DNA from: Schistosoma mansoni
Lineage: Eukaryota > Platyhelminthes > Trematoda > Strigeidida > Schistosomatidae
DNA: 64,000 bases
Assembly (NCBI RefSeq): GCF_000237925.1
Contig: NC_031502.1
Span: forward strand, 41,594,655-41,658,654
Reading direction: 5' to 3'
The notes below the pieces were generated by a model, which saw only the letters and a list, made by a program, of their open reading frames with translations, made no database searches and had not been told where the DNA came from. The position numbers and the translations under genes are program-made. Of this stretch, positions 61,001-64,000 are shown one piece after another. Each line of letters begins with the position of its first letter. The first letter of the stretch is position 1.

Positions 61001-64000
61001 AGCGAAAAGAGTGTACATTATTTTAGGTGTCGATTGACTAGACTAATAACTTCTAACTGGTAACCACTCAATATTTATTGTCAGAATCGACCAAGAAGTA
61101 AGAAACGGAGACTTGTTGAAATACTTTGTGCTCAGAATTCTATATTGTACTAAAAATACAATATTGAATAAAGCTAATAATAACAAATTAATTAAAGAGT
61201 ATGGGGAGTCATAAACAAAGTCGTTTATTAAAGCTAATTCGCCAAAAGGGGAGGTAAGGGTCTTACAAATTTCTTACGAATGCACAGAATTAGATTGTTG
61301 ACTTGGATCTTTATAGCCTCTGGTATGTGTAAGGGATGAGATGGAACTGAATAAGGGAAACTAGTAGGTATATGATAAATTACTTTGAACGATTTGTTTT
61401 TGTCTACTACATGACCACTATTGATCACTTGTAATAGAACAGAGCTGCGTATTGTTTTGATGATACTCCCAATCACAAAGTGTTCACTAACTCGTTGACT
61501 CAGTTGTCTGGTTGGTCGCCAAATGTAGCTTTCTCCACGGGAGGAGCTGAATTTTTAAATACTCATAAATGTGGTAAAACCAGATAACTTATCTATTGGA
61601 CGAGCAATCATAGGTCGTCTGGAAAACTACAGACAGAGGCTAGCTTCATTAAACATCCTCTTTGTTTAGTCAGGTTTTCATTAAACCTTGTGGATAACCT
61701 ATTTCAGTCAACGTATCATGAGTGAGCTTTAGCTTCTTGTTTATAGTGTTTCAGCATATCTTACTAACTCTACTTGAAAGACATCTATCTAGGTTTATCT
61801 CGTGATTAATGGATACAAAGCTGGAGGAATGCGCGCAATGGGTTGCTGAAGAAGTGTCTCTATACACACCTACTGATGCAACCACTTTCCTTTCTGTTTC
61901 ACAAAACATCAAGGATATGTAATCTCTTTTTAATTTGCTCCTCACACGTAGATCTGATTGCTGAGTGTATTTTTTAAAATCGATTTAAGAGTTTCCCAAT
62001 TTTCTGATTAACAATAATGAAAGTATCATTGTAATCGGTTTCGTTCATTAGAACTAGCCATCCTGCTTATCTGGCTTGCTTATGATCAGAGTATTATATT
62101 TTCTAAACATACGTAAAACATCTTGATGCTGTTTGGGAAGTGGTGATTTCACGCTATATTTGTTAATTTTGTACTGTTGGCAGACTTCAACTATCGTGTT
62201 CTCAAATCTAGTAATTTTATCGAGTGAGGTAGAGACCAAATCTGTTGTTCGTGGAAATAAATTCACAAACTGGACATCGGTATCTAGTTGGTTTATTCTA
62301 TTTCCATAGTCACGAAATCTAGGGCCGGGAGATAAAACCTGTAGTTGCACTATATCTAACCTAACACTGGGTGAATCGTGAACGCACTGCTCTGCGTCCA
62401 TAGGGAACTTTTTTTTGGTTTTTGACGGCCTAATGATATCATTAGTTTTGTTCCTAATTTTTCGAATCTACTTTTAGTTACACTGTCAATATAATCCATG
62501 AATTGTGATTTTATTTCCGGCGGAATGTTATTGATAGATTTCTTTCCAGATCGATTATGTGCATTTTTTTCACGAATCTGCTTGGTTAAGTGCCCGTTGT
62601 TTAAGGGTTCTGGAATTAGAATAGACTTTGTTTCGGCGTTAGGAATCCCATTATGAAGAATATTTATCAGTCTATACAATCATTTATAAATTCTAACGAA
62701 GTTTTCTAGAACCCTCAAAAGACAGGTACTCTAGCTTGATATAAATTTCGAGCGCTTAAAGTTGTTTCATGGAATTTAGTTTCACTAAAATAGAGATAAC
62801 ATTCCATGAACTCAGATCGTTAATCCTAGTGGTACATGTGAAAAACGCTGACATTTCTTGAGTTACCTGAAAAAGAAACTGGGTCAGTGATGGTCTTGAC
62901 AACTTAGAAGTGCAACCTCAAGGGACAACTGCTGGAGAGTAATCACGCGAAATTTTTGCCTTTTTAATTTATCAGCGTTGCACTCTTAAAGCATATATAT
63001 TGCCAAGTTCCACGTTGCATATAAATAAATGACTAAAAAACAAGTATACCTCGAGGCAACTTAATAATCAGCTAGACCATCAAGTTATCAATCCGAAACA
63101 TAGAAATTAACCATTTATTTATCAGCATCAAGTATGTTTGTGGTGTGCTATGTATCTCACATAGTCGCTTACTTTTAGAACAAATCCTTCACGGTGGTCA
63201 TAGCGGAGCGTAATATTAATCATTGACTGTAGATCTAACGTATGCTGTGATTCCTGTCCATTATAACGTCTTTGTTTCATTGAATGGTTTCGAAGTTTTC
63301 TAATTTGAACCACTTAGTGTTCATGTGCCACTGATTTTTGTGTCATAGAATGTTACGATATCGAATTTCTTCTCAATTACCTCCATTTCATTTTTAAAAA
63401 GTTATCATCTGATTGTACAATCTCTCTTATAGTCTCAGAAGAAACCTATGTGTTTCATTATTCATACAAAGCTGCCGATAGCAGTCACTGTTTTTTTATG
63501 AGGAAGGTTCGGTAGGAATATTAGCTCATTCTAATCCCTTATAAGTATTGTTTACACGGGAGATGAAAAACAATAAATGCCACCCCATTGGTCGTACGAT
63601 AATTTGGTTACCAACTTACGATCTTGTGGTTGCTATTTGACTATAACGATTTAGCTCGACTCCGGAGCTAATAATCCTTGTCACAGACAATTGCATGAAA
63701 CCCCACGTTATCACTTAGAGTAATATCGAGTGTTTGTAATTTATTTTTACCTCATTGTATACCACGACTATTTTAATCGTCGCCAATTCAGTTCATTCCC
63801 CAGGTTTTTTAAAGTGGATTTTGGAACGATTTCAACATCTTCGTCTTTCTTGGCGTCCCAGTTATCTGTCATGCGTTGAAGATCAGATTATGCATCCTCA
63901 AAAAGGTAAGACATCTCAAGTAATGAAAACTGCTAAAGATGAGTATCATGTTCCCAGTCATCCTGCAAATCAACCACCTCAAAACCATGCGATATCCCAC
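51106..64000 (+). CDS. STOX: Storkhead-box (STOX/knockout/HAM-1 type) winged-helix protein, 3' part outside window
   Basis: This is a probable nuclear regulator with a storkhead winged-helix domain; relatives act in cell-fate and neural or trophoblast control. Exons: 51106-51400, 52901-53134, 54376-55011 and a likely fourth from 63804 to the window end; phases agree at every join. The alignment to human STOX1 is continuous: exon 1 end LQTIKLSWDRGQLKSPFGFS matches the [20 protein letters not shown] segment, and the exon 2/3 join IYFSG-HGYNLLTP matches IYHTG-EGYFIVTP. The winged helix spans about residues 100-190; the exon 3 remainder (to 388) is Ser/Asn-rich and probably disordered. Exon 4 opens CFLKWILERFQHLRLSWRP, comparable to the short basic FSLLWRSLSR motif after the domain in STOX1, and stays open for 65 codons. 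The Met at 51106 was chosen by alignment; an in-frame Met exists at 51004. Introns are 1.5, 1.24 and 8.8 kb. Confidence 0.85.
55037..55066. repeat. (TA)n microsatellite at the start of STOX intron 3
   Basis: A perfect TA run of about 30 bases, only 25 bp after the exon 3 donor (GTAAGT at 55012). Confidence 0.95.
55067..58259. other. STOX intron 3, proximal part
   Basis: About 3.2 kb of very AT-rich intron with no recognisable element, exon or RNA gene. Minus-strand frames of 60-72 codons are low-complexity and not supported. Confidence 0.5.
58260..59040 (-). mobile_element. Old LINE-B-like reverse-transcriptase fragment
   Basis: Minus-strand frames recall a LINE-B RT: a DLILEICKNGG segment comparable to TPEIFKDGG, then a SSGCPLPPF stretch comparable to SSGVRQGCPLSPFLF with the intervening RT sequence missing, then DDTVLFGDNPDKIQ for the second half of the YADD box and what follows it. 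Several stops and an internal deletion show that it is dead and old. It sits in STOX intron 3, antisense to the gene. Confidence 0.6.
59138..60194 (-). mobile_element. 1.06-kb LINE-derived retroposon, long form
   Basis: Both ends match the 529-bp retroposon at 37847-38375: the right block (59745-60194) and the A-rich tail (59138-59215, minus strand). Between them lies about 530 bp that the short form lacks. Its minus-strand frames read like a LINE C-terminus (PWLGSERW in one frame, and a region comparable to GPRDGATQWLETLSDMAQNR around 59370-59440). CATTTACGGCT at 59127-59137 and CATTTACCGCT at 60195-60205 look like the target duplication with one change. An (AAT)n run is embedded at 59640. 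The element therefore appears to be a deletion derivative of a LINE, or an intermediate between that LINE and the short form. Confidence 0.7.
59640..59687. repeat. (AAT)n-rich microsatellite inside the retroposon
   Basis: An imperfect AAT trinucleotide run with single GAT and AAGGT interruptions, found only in the long form of the retroposon. Confidence 0.9.
60206..61233. other. STOX intron 3, no feature recognised
   Basis: About 1 kb of AT-rich intron between the retroposon and the Penelope-like fossil. No exon or known repeat was seen. Confidence 0.45.
61234..62700 (-). mobile_element. Penelope-like element fossil
   Basis: On the minus strand, frames at 62356-62679 and 62054-62401 resemble the N-terminal part of Penelope-like proteins: VLSPGPRFRDYGNRINQLD, then IVEVCQQYKINKY and LIISKPDKQDG, the 'KPDKGxG' motif at the start of the RT. 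A frame at 61234-61476 (GHVVDKNKSFKVIYHIP, later EAIKIQVNNLILCIRKKFV) resembles the end of the GIY-YIG endonuclease region of these elements. The RT core between them, including the YxDD box, is not visible, so the copy is internally deleted. Penelope-like elements are known from schistosomes. It lies in STOX intron 3, antisense to the gene. Confidence 0.7.
62866..62960 (-). repeat. Diverged LINE-B 5'-region remnant
   Basis: The plus strand reads CTGAAAAAGAAACTGGGTCAGTGATGGTCTTGACAAC in pieces that follow 16250-16345 in order, including AAGGGACAACTGCT and a following ATCACGCG block. This is an old copy of part of the LINE-B 5' region, again without the rest of the element. Confidence 0.5.
62961..63803. 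other. STOX intron 3, distal part
   Basis: About 0.8 kb before the last visible exon. No repeat is recognised. It ends in TTCATTCCCCAG, a plausible splice acceptor. Confidence 0.45.

Noticed and set aside
1-64000. Hammerhead ribozymes of the schistosome SM-alpha type, tRNA genes, CRISPR arrays
   Set aside because: I looked for the CTGATGAG...GAAA core, cloverleaf-like sequences and regularly spaced repeats and found no convincing case.

Overview
The window looks like nuclear DNA of a blood fluke (Schistosoma or a close relative). Three things point there: a Boudicca/CsRn1-type LTR element with 328-bp LTRs and a tRNA-Trp primer site, several schistosome-style non-LTR elements (RTE-like LINEs and a Penelope-like element), and host genes whose 5' introns are only about 30-50 bp while later introns run to kilobases. 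The DNA is AT-rich with (AT)n microsatellites. I found no tRNA, rRNA or CRISPR feature.

Four host genes were assembled exon by exon from splice sites, reading phase and family resemblance. CCT2 (chaperonin subunit beta, minus strand, 9046-15833, 8 exons) has no genomic start codon that I can find, and its first exon fits a spliced-leader acceptor in phase 0. PPIL6-like cyclophilin (plus, 24278-30643, 8 exons, 300 aa) is complete. VTI1A-like Qb-SNARE (minus, 31157-41258, 5 exons, 240 aa) is complete. A storkhead-box (STOX/knockout/HAM-1 type) winged-helix gene (plus, 51106 to beyond 64000) runs off the right edge. CCT2 and PPIL6 are divergent, PPIL6 and VTI1A converge with about 0.5 kb between stop codons, and VTI1A and STOX are divergent.

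Nearly everything else recognisable is mobile DNA. At 355-5657 lies a young, nearly whole Boudicca-like element. Older relatives lie at 18.8-22.0, 22.7-23.9 and 41.6-42.7 kb, and a solo LTR at 49.2-49.5 kb. A second gypsy-like lineage is fossilised at 43.3-44.2 and 46.7-49.15 kb. An RTE-like LINE ('LINE-A') with a 15-bp target duplication sits in PPIL6 intron 6 (26064-29243), and a damaged second copy lies at 44.4-46.7 kb. A different LINE ('LINE-B') sits in VTI1A intron 2 (37.07-40.42 kb), carries a nested 529-bp retroposon, and has fragments at 10.5, 13.4, 15.1, 16.1, 58.3 and 62.9 kb. A Penelope-like fossil is at 61.2-62.7 kb.

The elements sit in the long introns and between genes; the tiny 5' introns contain none. 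I see no unknown multi-gene system. The most useful leads are the CCT2 start apparently supplied by spliced-leader trans-splicing, the short retroposons that seem to be LINE derivatives, the glycosylation-prone tail of the VTI1A homologue, and the storkhead gene.
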